Of a stretch of DNA of 37,582 bases, positions 22,613 through 33,441 are shown in pieces (positions within the stretch are counted from its first letter, which is position 1; each line of letters starts with the position of its first letter). The notes below the pieces were generated by a model. The model was not told the origin of the DNA. It saw only the letters and a list, made by a program, of their open reading frames with translations, and made no database searches. The stretch lies in contig MU835631.1 of the NCBI GenBank assembly GCA_029204225.1, positions 1-37,582 of the forward strand, read 5' to 3'. Source of the stretch: Diphasiastrum complanatum (Eukaryota > Streptophyta > Lycopodiopsida > Lycopodiales > Lycopodiaceae). The translations under genes were made by a program, and so were the position numbers.

Positions 22613-23794
22613 ATATCACAATTCTCTTCTCATCAATGATCGACCGTTTGGTGGGGGCATACTCAATCAAAAACAATTTATGGAATTCCTCACCGAAGAG
22701 TACCAAGGATTACACAGTAAGCAGTTGGATAATGATTACGAATACGACACTATGGACAATACCTAGAAACGACCCATCTTCACATATTGTAAACTACAAT
22801 ACCGTTCTGGGATGATAAGAACTATATCAATGGTCTGAACAACATTGACAATAAATAGACCTCACCCCCCTCTGACCATACTAATGGAAGCTTACAAAAC
22901 TTCCATTGGCAGGAGGATCATAGAGGGATTGAGCGGGCCACAAGGGTTGGAAGTGGTTTTCCTCGATTCCTACCGTAAAGGTAGTGTGGCCCTTCCCCTT
23001 TTAGGACTTTCTAACAAGACAAATCCCCACCAGAAAAGGAACTTACATTGGTGCATCTGTTGGGAGCATTTTTTCGAACTACACCAAGAACTACTGGTTG
23101 AAGGTCATACTAACACCATGGACTACCTAGATCACGTTTAGCAAAATTTCGATTAGTTGATTAGGGCAAGCAAAAGAGGATCTCCGAGTTCACCATAGCA
23201 AAGGTAGCTATCGTCTCATGTACCTTAGCCAAGATGATTTCACCCAGCTACTTTAGATGCCTAGAGACCTGTCTTTGCCAGGAGAGCTGGTAGAGCGAGA
23301 CTACAAAACGAAACCCAATGAATTGAATACAATGAGCCCTTGTTTAGGGTATAGGTTGAAAATCAGTTAATCCTATCCGTATTCTACAAAAGCAAACTTT
23401 GTAATGTTGTTTGAAACGGTGGGTGCACTAGGTATAAAAATCCTCAGTAAGATTTAAGATCCGACAATACTGTTAAGTTCACTAGACACAATACCAACAA
23501 TATGATAGACACCAAGCCATAGGGTACCAAGTTAGGACATAAACTTATAGTTAGTACAGAATGGAAATCATTGTGAAACCAAGGGTTAGGGTGAAAGCCC
23601 AAGCTATGAAACGAAATTGCCATCATATGTTTCGCCAACACTAGCAACCAGGAGAAATGGAACTTGGTATAAAGCACCGATGAATATCGTGCATGGGTAT
23701 GGATGGATCAGAATCGAAAAGAGACTAATGACCAAGTAGAGCTAGTTAGAACATATGTAGTACTAATCAACGAAGTTTGGGAGACTTTGTTAGC
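22613..23794. other. unclassified, possibly leader of a second Copia-3-family copy
   Basis: It follows the PBS, so the first few hundred bases may be an untranslated leader. Open frames 22531-22815, 22845-23141 and 23703-23939 (+) have no motif I recognise: no zinc knuckle, no DSGA, no RT. If coding was once present it is gone or too degraded to see. Confidence 0.4.
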
Positions 23795-24103
23795 TGATGC
23801 CATGCCCCGAGGTGTCGATGCAGAGCCTCTCCACTCAAAAGGGCTTCTAGCAGAGATGAAGTTGAGAGCCGAGTCTGAGAGCACGAGAATTATAGTGCTA
23901 GGCTACAATATACAGTGTGAGCCCCATGGTACGTCCTGAAAGATGGATAACCATGTGGGAGCTAGCAAATTAGATTATCTCAACTTAAGTTATGTTTTTT
24001 TAATAAGGAGGCCTCCTATTATCTAGTAAGAGGTGGAACTCAAATTATTACAGATTGGGATTCACTCTGTTGCAAGAGGTGGACTCCAAAATATTATGTA
24101 ATT
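23795..24103 (+). repeat. LTR-like repeat, copy 1 (3'-truncated)
   Basis: It begins TGATGCCATGCCCCGAGG and matches 31874-32180 closely (a few indels, well over 90% by eye). Similarity ends at ...TATGTAATTG, about 100 bp before the end of copy 2. Both copies are preceded by GTTAG plus one pyrimidine. See copy 2 for the LTR reasoning. Confidence 0.8.
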
Positions 24104-24217
24104 GGAATTAGTATCAGGTAGATGTGCAGGACTTGGAGATTGATCTACCATTCCACTATTGGAATTAGTATCAGGTAGATGTGCAGGACTTGGAGATTGA
24201 TCTACCATTCCACTGTT
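24104..24217. repeat. 57-bp tandem duplication
   Basis: The unit at 24104-24160 (starting GGAATTAGTATCAGGTAGA) is followed by a copy at 24161-24217 that differs at about one base. Near identity suggests a recent event or gene conversion. Confidence 0.9.
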
Positions 24218-24254
24218 GTCTGATGTCTCCTGGTTTCTACTCCTTGAGGAGTCC

Positions 24255-24286
24255 TTCTTACAACTGTTGAGTGACAGTTGTAGGAA
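24255..24286. repeat. 13-bp inverted repeat, hairpin
   Basis: TTCTTACAACTGT, a 6-base loop, then ACAGTTGTAGGAA, with one mismatch (pairable as G-U in RNA). It sits shortly before the Gypsy-C LTR. It does not end in a T-run, and no role is assigned. Confidence 0.65.
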
Positions 24287-24333
24287 GTACTTTGTAGGAT
24301 TTCCATTGCTTTAGTTTAGAGGTAGTTGTGCCA

Positions 24334-24850
24334 TGTTGATTTTCTGATTTCAATAGGAGTAGATTAAGTTAATTCTCTATTTTTTGCTTAGTTTAGTTTA
24401 GCAATAATCTGCAGTCTGTAAGCAATAATGAATCAATCTGAAACAAAATTGTAGAACATTAAAAAATCGAGTTCCTGTCAGATCACTGTCTAAGATGAGC
24501 TACCATTATCAAATAAGGATCTGCATGAGGTCATTGTTGTGCCTCTGACAGGCGGGTACAATACTCTTATACTACAAAATTAGATTCTGAGACTGAACTG
24601 CAGATAGATTGATTTGTAGTCTCGTGAATCCCTGCCATACTGAACCTCTATCAGATAGAAATCGAGTTTTTATTGAGTAGATTCAGACAGAGGACCAGTG
24701 TGCTAGCCATTGAGAGGCAGAGCCAGTAGATTCCAGCGCTGCCAATGTAGGAGCGAGTAGAAGAATCTGCTGCTATCTGAGTAGATCCTGCTGCAAACGT
24801 TGAATAGAAGCGGCTGCAAATGTTGAAGTAGAACGAGACCCATCAGCAAA
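24334..24850 (+). repeat. Gypsy-C-type LTR, copy 1
   Basis: It begins TGTTGATTTTCTGATTTC and is about 75% identical by eye to 37001-37487. Shared landmarks are AATAGGAGTAGATT, GAGCTACCATTAT and CTGACAGGCGGG. The likely end is the CA at 24847, a few bases before a candidate non-Met PBS starting TGGCGCCAG (24854). Similarity between copies continues past that point into ATTTCGATCCACA, as expected for LTR plus leader. The gag of Gypsy-C starts 1.4 kb downstream. Confidence 0.65.
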
Positions 24851-24853
24851 TAT

Positions 24854-24867
24854 TGGCGCCAGTTGGC
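24854..24867 (+). other. candidate primer-binding site, not tRNA-Met
   Basis: TGGCGCCAGTTGGC begins with the TGG expected opposite a tRNA CCA end. The equivalent site at 37491 reads TGGTGTCG. Plant Gypsy elements of other lineages use PBSs beginning TGGCGCC. I cannot match the tRNA without a search. Confidence 0.4.
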
Positions 24868-26239
24868 TTTGAAAATCTTCTTGTATTTCGATCCACAGAA
24901 CTCGTTTTTCAGTTTTGAATCGCTTTTGGTTGCTTGTTTGCTATCGTGCATTTCTCACTTTTCCAAGCTCGCATTTCAGATTCTTCTTTCTCAGATCTTA
25001 AATCGCCTCAGAACGCTCCTGTTGATCCTTCATACCCGTGCAATCTGACACACCACGTTCCAGAAATCCACCGCCATCGCTTGTTGCATTTCTGGACACC
25101 GACAATCCAAAAAATTGAATTTTCATCTTTTTCGAGTTTTTCAAGTTTTTCACTGCTTCCACCGCTGCACCGCTCTTTTGCACCGCCACTACAAAAATTC
25201 GATTTTCTCGATTTTTGAATCCGCCGTTTATTCGATTTTTGATTTCTTCTATTTTTTTCGCATTTTCTCGATTTTTCGATTTTTTTGTTTTTTTGCATCC
25301 GCTGCTCATTGCATCCGCCAAAAAACTCCATCCGCCTAAAAAAATTTGCATCCGCCAAAAAATTCCATCCGCATATTTTTCCATTTTTTTCGAATTTTTT
25401 GACATTTGCATCCGCCAACAACACCATCCGACAATTTTAAAATTTTTCGATTTTTACGGGTTTTTTGAAATTTTCAAGTTTCTCTTGTTTGTTTCGAGTT
25501 TTTTTTTCAATTTCGATCCGACGTGCATCTGACAATAATTTATAACAAAAAAAAACAGTTTGATGAACCCATCCGACGGTTCCCTCTGAAGATTGCATCC
25601 GACGACTGCCCAATAAGATTTTCTACGATTTTCGAATTTTTGAGATTTTCGAGATTTTTGAGTTGTCTTGATCCCTCTGAATTTTTTGAGTTATTTTTTC
25701 GATTTTCTTAAGAAAATTTTGAGTTTTTCTGAATTTTTTGAGTCTATTCTCTTTTTCGAAACTTTTCCAAAAAATTGGGTCCGACGATTCCATTCGACGA
25801 ACTGCACAAAAGGACTTTCTCTGACGATTGCATCCGACGACCTACCAAAAATCTGTCTGACGTTTCCATCTGACAGGTTTTGGTATTTTTCAGATTATTG
25901 AACTTTCTTTACTTTTTCTAGCTGTTAAAAAATTTTCGAGTTTCCATCTTTTTCGAGTTCTCCGATTTTCGATTTTTCAAACTTTCTGATTTTCAAATTT
26001 TTTCGAGTTTTTTAGATTTTCAAATTATTCGAGTTTTCTAGTTTTCTGATTTTCGAGTTTTTTTTAGTTTCTCAACTATATCTATATTTTAGAGTTTCTG
26101 ATATTTTTCATGACTTTTTTTTTTCAAATTTTTCAGAATCCTTCAATAAGCTAGAGTGAGGAACTGTAAAATATATTCCAAAAAAAAATATTAAAAAAAA
26201 ACCAAACAAAACAACAACAAAAAAATTCACCGAGTTCTC
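24868..26239 (+). other. Gypsy-C long T-rich leader
   Basis: About 1.4 kb with no supported gene. From about 25100 to 26130 it is dominated by T-runs broken by CGA (TTTTTCGA-type strings) and by recurring CATCCG words (for example CATCCGCC and CATCCGAC), more than ten in 25300-25870. It ends in an A-rich stretch (26165-26225) just before the gag ATG. Open frames on both strands (24998-25411 -, 25215-25532 +) are low-complexity Phe/Ser or Lys/Asn strings. This is the untranslated leader of Gypsy-C, unusually long and compositionally extreme. Confidence 0.7.
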
Positions 26240-27953
26240 ATGGCCAATTTACCCGAAGAACTTATGGATGAATTCACACCACCCAATCATCCAAATGATG
26301 AGAACAAACCCTATCGCCTTCGATCTCAAGTTCAACAAGACCCTGGACCATCCAGATGGACCCCTAATGCTGATGATCAACCTGTTCACCATGCTCACCA
26401 TAATGCCCGAACCAATAAACGAACACCCTGTTTCGAATTACCAAAGTTTGATGGTAATGTGGACCGTCATCGATTTTTACAAGTCTTTGAGAATGAATGT
26501 GAAGTACATGGAGAATATATTGATAATGCAAAAGTCCAACTTATTTCGATGACCATGGTAGATAAAGCATGAAAGTGGTTTTTCAACCTCGATCGTGATG
26601 ATCGACAAGACTGGTCAGAGTTGAAAGAGTCTTTTCTTAAATGCTTCCAACCTTTCCGACTCACAGAAAGCCCATTTGTACGCCTTAGTAATATAAAAAT
26701 AAAAAAAGATGAACACGTACGTGACTATATTGAGCGCTTTAAGCATATCAGAAGTCAAGTTCAGGAACAACCAACTGATAAATGTTGATCATATGGTTTA
26801 TCGTTGGTCTTCTCAAATGCATCCGGAAAGAGCTTAAACATAGCGAAGAGTATTTTACTCTTAAATCTGCTATGTCCGATGCCATTCGTGAAGAAGATGA
26901 AGGTTTTGATGATGAGGACCAAAAAGAGAAAAGAGCTCACCATGTATTCCATGATAACCGTCGAAGTGAGCCCCGAGATTCCGACCAGGTCTGGAAATCT
27001 CAGTTTGAGTTGATGAATCAACAACAAATGGAGAAACTCAACAAAGACTTTTAGCAAGCCTTAAAATCTTTCCAAAGTCACTTGCCAGGGCAATTGCCAT
27101 CCGGTAACACTATCCATCGGCGACAAGACACTTGGTGCCCACAATGTCGTGGTCCACATACCGGTAATAAGTGCCCATTACACCGTCCTTACGAACTACA
27201 GCACTGTATACTATGTGATACGACCACACATTCCACATCCAGCTGTAGGTACAACCCACGCAACATGCAATACTCTTGACCTCAGCAATATGTCCCACAT
27301 GCACACCCATACCATATAACCCACATTATATGACACCATTCCAAGTCCAAAAATTACCTAGACAACAACTACCTCCACAACTACAACGCTTGGCACTTCC
27401 AGGTCCAAGAGGATTTGCTCCACCCAATAGGCCAACCCAACAGAACCGGCCTCCAGTTCCTTCCCATGTAGTGCAGAATACCTCCTATGACACACCAGCC
27501 TATGACCCTACTTATGATGATGGTCATCCTGTCACATACATAGATGAGGCATCTACGTCCTCTCCTAATGAGCCATATTATCCAGAGGAATCACCTACTG
27601 AAGTTGATCAAAATGGTTATGCCATTTTCCCTTCAGCACTTCAAAAGAGATGTTTTGTCTGCGGAAAAACAACTCACTTTCGGAGTGAATGTCGACTTCG
27701 ATATGACTTTGTAACTGAATGTGTTGATTGTATCAGGAAGCATTGCTATAAAGATTGTCCTAACCAAACCGAAAAGACTATTCCAGCATGTAGGGTATTG
27801 GAAGAGCCGTTGCATGTTGTCACACGCGCACAACATTGGGCCTTATATGAGAACAAGGACCCATCACATCCACACCCTCCTGCTAATACTTCTATGATTC
27901 CACAATCTTATCTTGACCCTGTAGAAGCTCAGAGGCAATACCATGAGTTCTGA
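26240..27953 (+). pseudogene. Gypsy-C gag remnant with four zinc knuckles
   Basis: The start ATG at 26240 follows an A-rich leader end. The gag core is FELPKFDGNVDRHRFLQVFENE, TGA at 26570, then KWFFNLDRDD, FLKCFQPFRL and DYIERFKHI. TGA at 26786 and a frameshift lead to SAMSDAIREEDEGFDDED and an acidic/charged linker. Two CCHC pairs follow: 27136-27174 (C-X2-C-X3-H-X4-C) with 27205-27246 (X2-X4-X4), then, after a Pro/Gln-rich linker and another frameshift near 27318, 27651-27692 (X2-X4-X4) with 27720-27758 (X2-X3-X4). All sixteen metal ligands are present. The fragment ends at TGA 27951. It would package element RNA if intact; the stops make it a relic. Confidence 0.85.
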
Positions 27954-28745
27954 GATGAGTTTGATAGAGTTGAAGCTAGAATTTCTACTTCGCCATCCGC
28001 CCAATTACCTACGCAGGGCATAGAGGTTCTTTCCGATCTCTTACAAGCTCAAATCACCATGCCCTTCTACACGACCGTCAAGTTTTCCAAACCCCTACGG
28101 GATGCCATATTGTCGCAGCTCCTAGCAGCTTGATGTACCAGATGAGTCAAGACATCCGAAAAACGCTAAAGTGGTTGATACTGTTGACATGAGCTTACTT
28201 CATATAGGTGTTGCTAAAGGTAACAACATCACATTACCAGTGCACTATAAATTTTATCAATTCGTACAAGCCATTCTTGATAGTGGCTCTGGCGTGAATA
28301 TTATCGCCCTATCCTTAGCAAAGGCATGGGGAATATCCACATTGTAAAAGCCTAAGTACAAATTACGTATGGTTGACCAATGAATGACGACACCTACTGG
28401 TCACATAAGCAATTTGCCGATCAAAATTGTCGGTCTAATTTTTACCATAGAGTGTGTCGTACTAGATTTTCCTAATGAACCGCACACTTATAAATTCCTT
28501 CTTGGAACACCTTGGTTAGAAATGACCGGTGTGATTCAATATTGGAGGAAATTTTTTTTTTTTTGGCAACAGAGATAGAAGAATATCTGTCGATGCCACC
28601 GGAAAGATAAAGCCTGCACCCGTTGAAGATGATTGGTCTTCAACTACCTATGATGACCCTGATAGTATCGATTCCACCATAAAGGGTCATTACGTGCAGA
28701 GTACCGATATCATCAATTGGGGACATGCCTTAGCAACCATCCATT
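27954..28745 (+). pseudogene. Gypsy-C aspartic protease remnant
   Basis: In broken frames: AILDSGSGVNIIALSLAKAWG (about 28270-28330) is the retropepsin active-site region, and PIKIVGLIFTIECVVL and LLGTPWLEMTGVIQ (28384-28545) are the flap-to-C-terminal part. Stops lie at about 28347 and 28381, and a T13 run at 28552-28564 shifts the frame. The spacing between gag and RT is normal for a Gypsy protease. Confidence 0.8.
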
Positions 28746-30248
28746 GTGTCAATGCCACTCTTTGTGCGCAAGAAGTTCAAGAAGAGGACCCAATTGAAAT
28801 CACTATACACTCCACAAATCACTCCCATCTTGCTCTTGTACATGATAGATGCACTTCCTATTGAGTGGATGCCTGAAGATGTCTTTATTACGGACATATC
28901 CACCAATGAGGATGGCATTCTTACGGGGGACAAACATGAGCTATCTGATGACCAACTCATTCAATTGCTGGATCCCGAGAGCTTAGAAAAGCGTCGTATA
29001 CCGAAAGAGATTAAGCTTCCATCACCATTGGCTTGTGTGCAACATCCACAACCAGTCCACACTCGTGTATACCGACCCAAACTCAAAGTCTATCAATGGG
29101 ATGTACACAATGATGAAATCTTGAACACTATTGATGAAGACTTAGTTCATGAAAAAACACCAAGAGATTCATGCATGCCTACTATTACCAATCCACAAAT
29201 CTCTTGCATGTTAACAAACAAATCAAGGGTTGACGTACGATTGACTGATAGGCAATTCCGAATGATTGAAAAATTGAAACATCCAATCAAACCTTTGATT
29301 CAAAATAAGAAAAATCCTAGTCAGGCTTCATCATCTACAAGCAGATCTATAGAGAATATTCCTAAGATCCCACACGAGGTAGTTGATGATCCACTTTATG
29401 ATGTTCCCCAGCATTTTAAGAATTACACCACTGATGATGTCATCATCAATATGGTTAAGCCAAAACGAGAGCCTCAACCATCATCAACTTCTTTTGAAGG
29501 ACCTACAAAGACCATACCTCTTAATCTGAAGGATGATGATGAAGACATCGACTGTATCGTACATGTAGGAGCCCACCTGAATCCCACCCAATTACGGGAC
29601 TTGGAACAATTATTGCGCAAATACAGAAATGTGTTTGCGTGGAATTATAAAGAGATGAAAGGGGTTCCAATTGACATTGTCGTCCATACAATCCCATTGC
29701 AGGATGGTGCCATAGCTGTCCGAGCAAAACCTTATCGCACCAATCCTACATATCGCGAGAAGATACGAAAAGATATTCAGAAGCTTCTCGATGCTGGTTT
29801 CATTTATAAAATCGAGCATACCAGTTGGGTATCACCAATTGTGGTGGTGCCAAAGAAGAATGGTAAATTCCATATCTGCGTGGATTTAAAAAAACTTAAT
29901 GATCAAACAGAGAAGGATCATTTTCCCTTGCCTCTGACTACACAAATCCTCGAAGATATGACAAGAGCTGAAGCTTTTAGCTTCCTCGATGGTTTTAGTG
30001 GCTATTTCTTAGTCCAAATTGCTCTTGAAGATCGTTTCAAAATGGCTTTTGTTACAGAGTTTGGTACCTTTGCATATAACGTTATGCCATTCGGTCTGTG
30101 CAATGCCCCATCCACATTTCAAAGGGTGATGCAACGAGCTTTCAAGGATCTGTTGCACAAGAATCTAGAGATTTATCTCAATGATCTTGGTCTGCATTCC
30201 TCTCAAAATAAGCATCTCAATGCCCTTGAACAAGTGTTCATTCACTGA
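28746..30248 (+). pseudogene. Gypsy-C reverse transcriptase remnant
   Basis: The longest open frame in the element (500 codons). The first roughly 270 residues are a charged linker between protease and RT without known motifs; from about 29590 it reads LEQLLRKYRNVFAWNYKEM, PYRTNPTYREKIRKDI, WVSPIVVVPKKNGKFHICVD, SFLDGFSGYFLVQI and FGTFAYNVMPFGLCNAPSTFQ, ending EIYLNDLGLHS. Palm motif A aspartate is present; the YxDD box reads YLND, with the first aspartate changed to Asn, which should abolish catalysis. After LEQVF the frame breaks directly into a segment that normally lies some 35-40 residues further on, so part of the thumb/connection is deleted at about 30236. Confidence 0.9.
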
Positions 30249-30870
30249 TCCTGAAAAGATCAGAGTCATTTTTGAAATGCCCCTACCCGGCACAGTGAAA
30301 GAAATTTACATCTTTCTAGGCCACACAAGTTATTATCAAATTTTTATAATACACTACGCCGATAAAGCGCGATTAGTATATCAAATCGTTACCGACCCAA
30401 GGTGGACAGAAGACATGATTAAATCCCTTGAAGATCTTAAACATGCTTTAGTTACCGCACCCATTCTTCGCGTGCCCAATTATACTAAGGAAATCCATGT
30501 GCATACGGACGCTAGTAAGTATGCTATTGGTGTTGTTTTAATGCAACCCGAAGAATATGGAAAGGATTTTCCAATCCGTTTCCTAAGCCGTCAGCTTGTT
30601 CCTGCTGAGATTAACTATTTCACAACAAATTTAGAAGCACTAGTAATGGTCTATGTTGCTCAACAGTTGTGACGCTATTTGCTAGGCCAACTTTTGGTTT
30701 TCTATACTGACCATCATGCTCTTGTTTACCTATTGAATCAACCTTGCAAAACTGGACGAATTGCACGATGGTTGTTGATTCTTTTAGAATTCAACTTTCG
30801 AGTTGTTATTCAAAAGAAATCACAACATTTTTTGGTTGATCATCTTTCACGATTACCTAATGCTGAAGCA
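30236..30870 (+). pseudogene. Gypsy-C RT connection and RNase H remnant
   Basis: TDPEKIRVIFEMPLPGTVKEI and FLGHTSYYQIFI are the connection; then LVTAPILRVPNYTKEIHVHT, DASKYAIGVVLMQ, FLSRQLVPAE and, after a TGA at 30670, TDHHALVYLLNQ and DHLSRLPNAE. The RNase H residues in HTDAS, the conserved Glu in LEAL, the TDHH aspartate and the DHLSR aspartate are all visible. Two open frames are separated by one stop; otherwise well conserved. Confidence 0.87.
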
Positions 30871-31039
30871 TCCGATGAGCCAATAAATGATGAGTTGCTA
30901 AATGCATGTCTATTTTATATAGATGCGTCTCCATTATGGGCAGATGATATCACTAGATATCTAGCCACTGGGAAGATCGATCCTCAGTTAAACAAACTGC
31001 AAAAAATCAAACTTATTATGAAATCTTTACCATATCATC

Positions 31040-31866
31040 TTATTGCGAGACAACTATATAAGTTAGGTGTTGATGGTATTACACGTCATTGTGCCCATGA
31101 GTCTAAAGTTCAACAAATTATTGCCTTGACACACAAAGGTATTGGAAGAGGCCATTTCTCCTCTAATGCTACTGCTAGGGCAATTCTTCTGGCTGAATTT
31201 TGGTGGCCAGCCCTTTTCAAAGACACTTACGCTTAAGTAAAAGTTTGTGATGTTTGCCAACGCACAAAGAATACCAAAAAAGCTGATCACAACAATCTTA
31301 CTCCAATACTTGAAAGCAAAGCCTTTCACAAATAAGATATTGATTTTGTTGGACCTATTAGTCCAACGGCACATGGCACACAATCGCGATATATTTTGAT
31401 TGCCACCGATTATGCGACAAAGTGGATAGAGGCTAGAGCAACACGCAAAGCCGATGCAAAGTCTGTAGCATGCTTCCTCTATGAAAACATCATCACCAAA
31501 TTTGGTTGTCCAATAGAACTTGTCAGTGATCGAGGTTCTCACTTCTTCAATGAAGTAATCAGCAATTTATTGACTCATTACTTCGTTATCCACTGAAAGA
31601 GTACCCTGTACTATCCTAGATGCAATGGACTAGCTGAGTCTACAAATAAAATGATTTGTAAAATCTTAACCAAGATATACCAGTCGATCAGATTGGAAAA
31701 CGAAGTTATTCTCTGCTATCTAGGCCTATTGTACAACGCCGAAGCGAGCCACAGATTGGAAAACACCTTTTGAGTTGGTATGTGGCCAAGAGACTGTTAT
31801 GCTAGTGGAATTTTTGATTCCATCCTTATGCGTCACTTTAGCTTTTGCCAAAGACTTGTGTGATGA
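31040..31866 (+). pseudogene. Gypsy-C integrase remnant, 3'-truncated
   Basis: Zinc-binding region ALTHKGIGRGHFSS...FWWPALFKDTYA, stop at 31234, then VCDVCQRTK. Core: DIDFVGPI (after a stop at 31334), IATDYATKWIEARATRKADA, LVSDRGSHFFNEVI, and NGLAESTNK after a stop at 31594. All three catalytic acidic positions (DFVGP Asp, SDRG Asp, LAES Glu) are present. The reading breaks down around 31740-31866 and stops where the LTR-like repeat begins, so the C-terminal domain is lost. No chromodomain was seen. Confidence 0.87.
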
Positions 31867-31873
31867 TGTTAGT

Positions 31874-32276
31874 TGATGCCATGCCCCGAGGTGTCGATGC
31901 AGAGTCTCTCCACTCAAAAGGGCTTCTAGCAGAGATGAAGTTGAGAGCCGAGTATGAGAGCACGAGAATTATAGTGCTAGGCTAAAATATACATGAGCCC
32001 CATGGTATGTCCCGAAAGTTGGATAGCCATGTGGGAGTTAGCAAATTAGATTATCTCAACTTGAGTTATGTTTTTTAATAAAGGGGCCTCCTGCTATCAA
32101 GTAAGAGGTGGAACTCAAATTATTATAGATTGCGATTCACTCTTTTGCAAGAGGTGGACTCCAAAATAATATGTAATTGAGTTCTACAGCTCATGGCTAT
32201 AGATAGAGGCCTCCTCCACGAGTTCAAGAGCATGTAATATGTACTGAAATGTTGTTGCTTTGTTAATAGAAGATCA
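31874..32276 (+). repeat. LTR-like repeat, copy 2 (full, 403 bp)
   Basis: It starts TGATGCCATGCC and ends AGATCA, so the ends are TGAT...ATCA. About 80 bp before the end it has TATAGATAGAGGCCTC, a TATA-like element followed by a short R/U5-like tail, as in plant LTRs. The first 300 bp match 23795-24103. It lies directly downstream of the Gypsy-C integrase relic. Whether it is the Gypsy-C 3' LTR or a separate element's solo LTR is unresolved. Confidence 0.65.
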
Positions 32277-32390
32277 TTCTACGTGCATTTCTTCTCATGC
32301 TCCATCTTCATGCATTCTTGTTTGGGTATTGATGTATGAATGTGCTTGTTGATGCTTTCTTCTCTTAAAGTTTGGTTTCGAATTAGACTG
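32277..32390. other. junction between LTR-like repeat and Gypsy-D
   Basis: About 110 bp not assignable to either neighbour. It encodes no conserved integrase sequence and shows no LTR end. Confidence 0.4.
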
Positions 32391-33030
32391 ACCATCCGCA
32401 AAAAAATGATAAGCAGTGCCCATAAGTATCCTAACATCCAAGATACGCATAAGCTCTGTCCAAAAACCTGATGTAAACTTGGTATCCCGATCAGTAAGTA
32501 TAGATCGTGGGAAACCATGTGAGCGAAAAATCTCATAAATAAATATACGACCACACTGCTCTATTGTAATAGTACATCTGACTGGTATGAAATGAGCTTG
32601 TTTAGAAAACCTATCAACTACCACCAAACAAGAGTCATGACCACGCTGAGTACGAGGAAGACCTAAAATGAAGTCCATAGATATATCAGTCCACTGGCGA
32701 GAAGGAATAGGCCAACTTTGAAGGAGACCGCCAGGTTTTTCACGGGAATTCTTGTTACAAAGGCAAAAATCACAAGTATGAATAAGGTGGGAAAGCTCAC
32801 ACTTCATGAAAGGCCAATAAAAATGTTCTTTTAAACGGAACAAGGACTTTTGAAAACCAAAATGGCCACCAACAGGAGAGGAATGGGCATCAAGAAGGAG
32901 CTGTGGACGTATGTCGAGAGTGCTGGGAATACATAACGAACCATAGTGAAACAAACGATGATTAACAATGGAATAAACCTGGTGAGGGTGAGAGGAAGGA
33001 CATTGACGTAACAATAACACACTAACGTTG
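32391..33030 (-). pseudogene. Gypsy-D integrase remnant
   Basis: Single open frame: zinc region HSSPVGGHFGFQKSLFRLKEHF...CDFCLCNK; core WTDISMDFILGLP, VVVDRFSKQAHFIP and ILTDRDTKFTSGFW; then TAYHFFADGQSNSKPN. Two catalytic aspartates are present (SMDF, TDRD). The third acid, normally Glu after DGQ, is not there: the sequence reads DGQSNS and then diverges, marking the truncation point. Confidence 0.88.
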
Positions 33031-33441
33031 ACGTAACAAAGCACCTAATCCTGTGGAACTAGCATCAGTCTCAACAGCAAAACGCTGGAAAAAATCTGGA
33101 AGACATAAAATAGGGGCAGTGGTAAGCTTAACCTTCAAAGTATCAAAAGTTGACTGACATGCGGGAGTCCAAGCAAACAAAGTTTCCTTTTTCAACAGAG
33201 CATGCAAAGGAGATACAAGAGTGGAAAAATGAGCAACTGGTTTACGAAGATGGATAGCAAGACCAAGAAACATACGAACATCATGAACATCAGTAGGCAC
33301 AGACCATGAAAGAATAGAACGGACCTTACGAGGGTCGAGACGAACAGTACCATTAGTAACAAAGAAGCCCAAAAGCTCGATTTGTACAACAACAAAAGAA
33401 CATTTAGAACGTTTAGCATACATATGATGAGTAACTAGCAA
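33031..33441 (-). pseudogene. Gypsy-D RT connection and RNase H start
   Basis: YAKRSKCSFVVVQIELLGFFV, VRMFLGLAIHLRKPVAHFS and VETDASSTGLGALL are RT connection and the first strand of RNase H with its aspartate (TDAS). The frame then ends at RQR and, within about 20 bp, the integrase frame begins. The remaining RNase H and linker (about 200 residues in relatives) are deleted. TTGACGTAACAA occurs twice at the junction. Confidence 0.85.

Noticed and set aside
24104-24217. CRISPR-like array
   Set aside because: Only two adjacent 57-bp units without spacers: a tandem duplication.
24255-24286. Rho-independent terminator
   Set aside because: The hairpin is not followed by a T-run, and such terminators do not apply to plant nuclear genes.
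24998-25427. Lys/Asn-rich minus-strand proteins of about 138 residues
   Set aside because: Two overlapping frames of the same T-rich leader both stay open because of composition; neither has a domain.
28190-31866. Endogenous pararetrovirus
   Set aside because: The protease-RT-RNase H block is followed by an integrase, which plant pararetroviruses lack; this is a Gypsy element.
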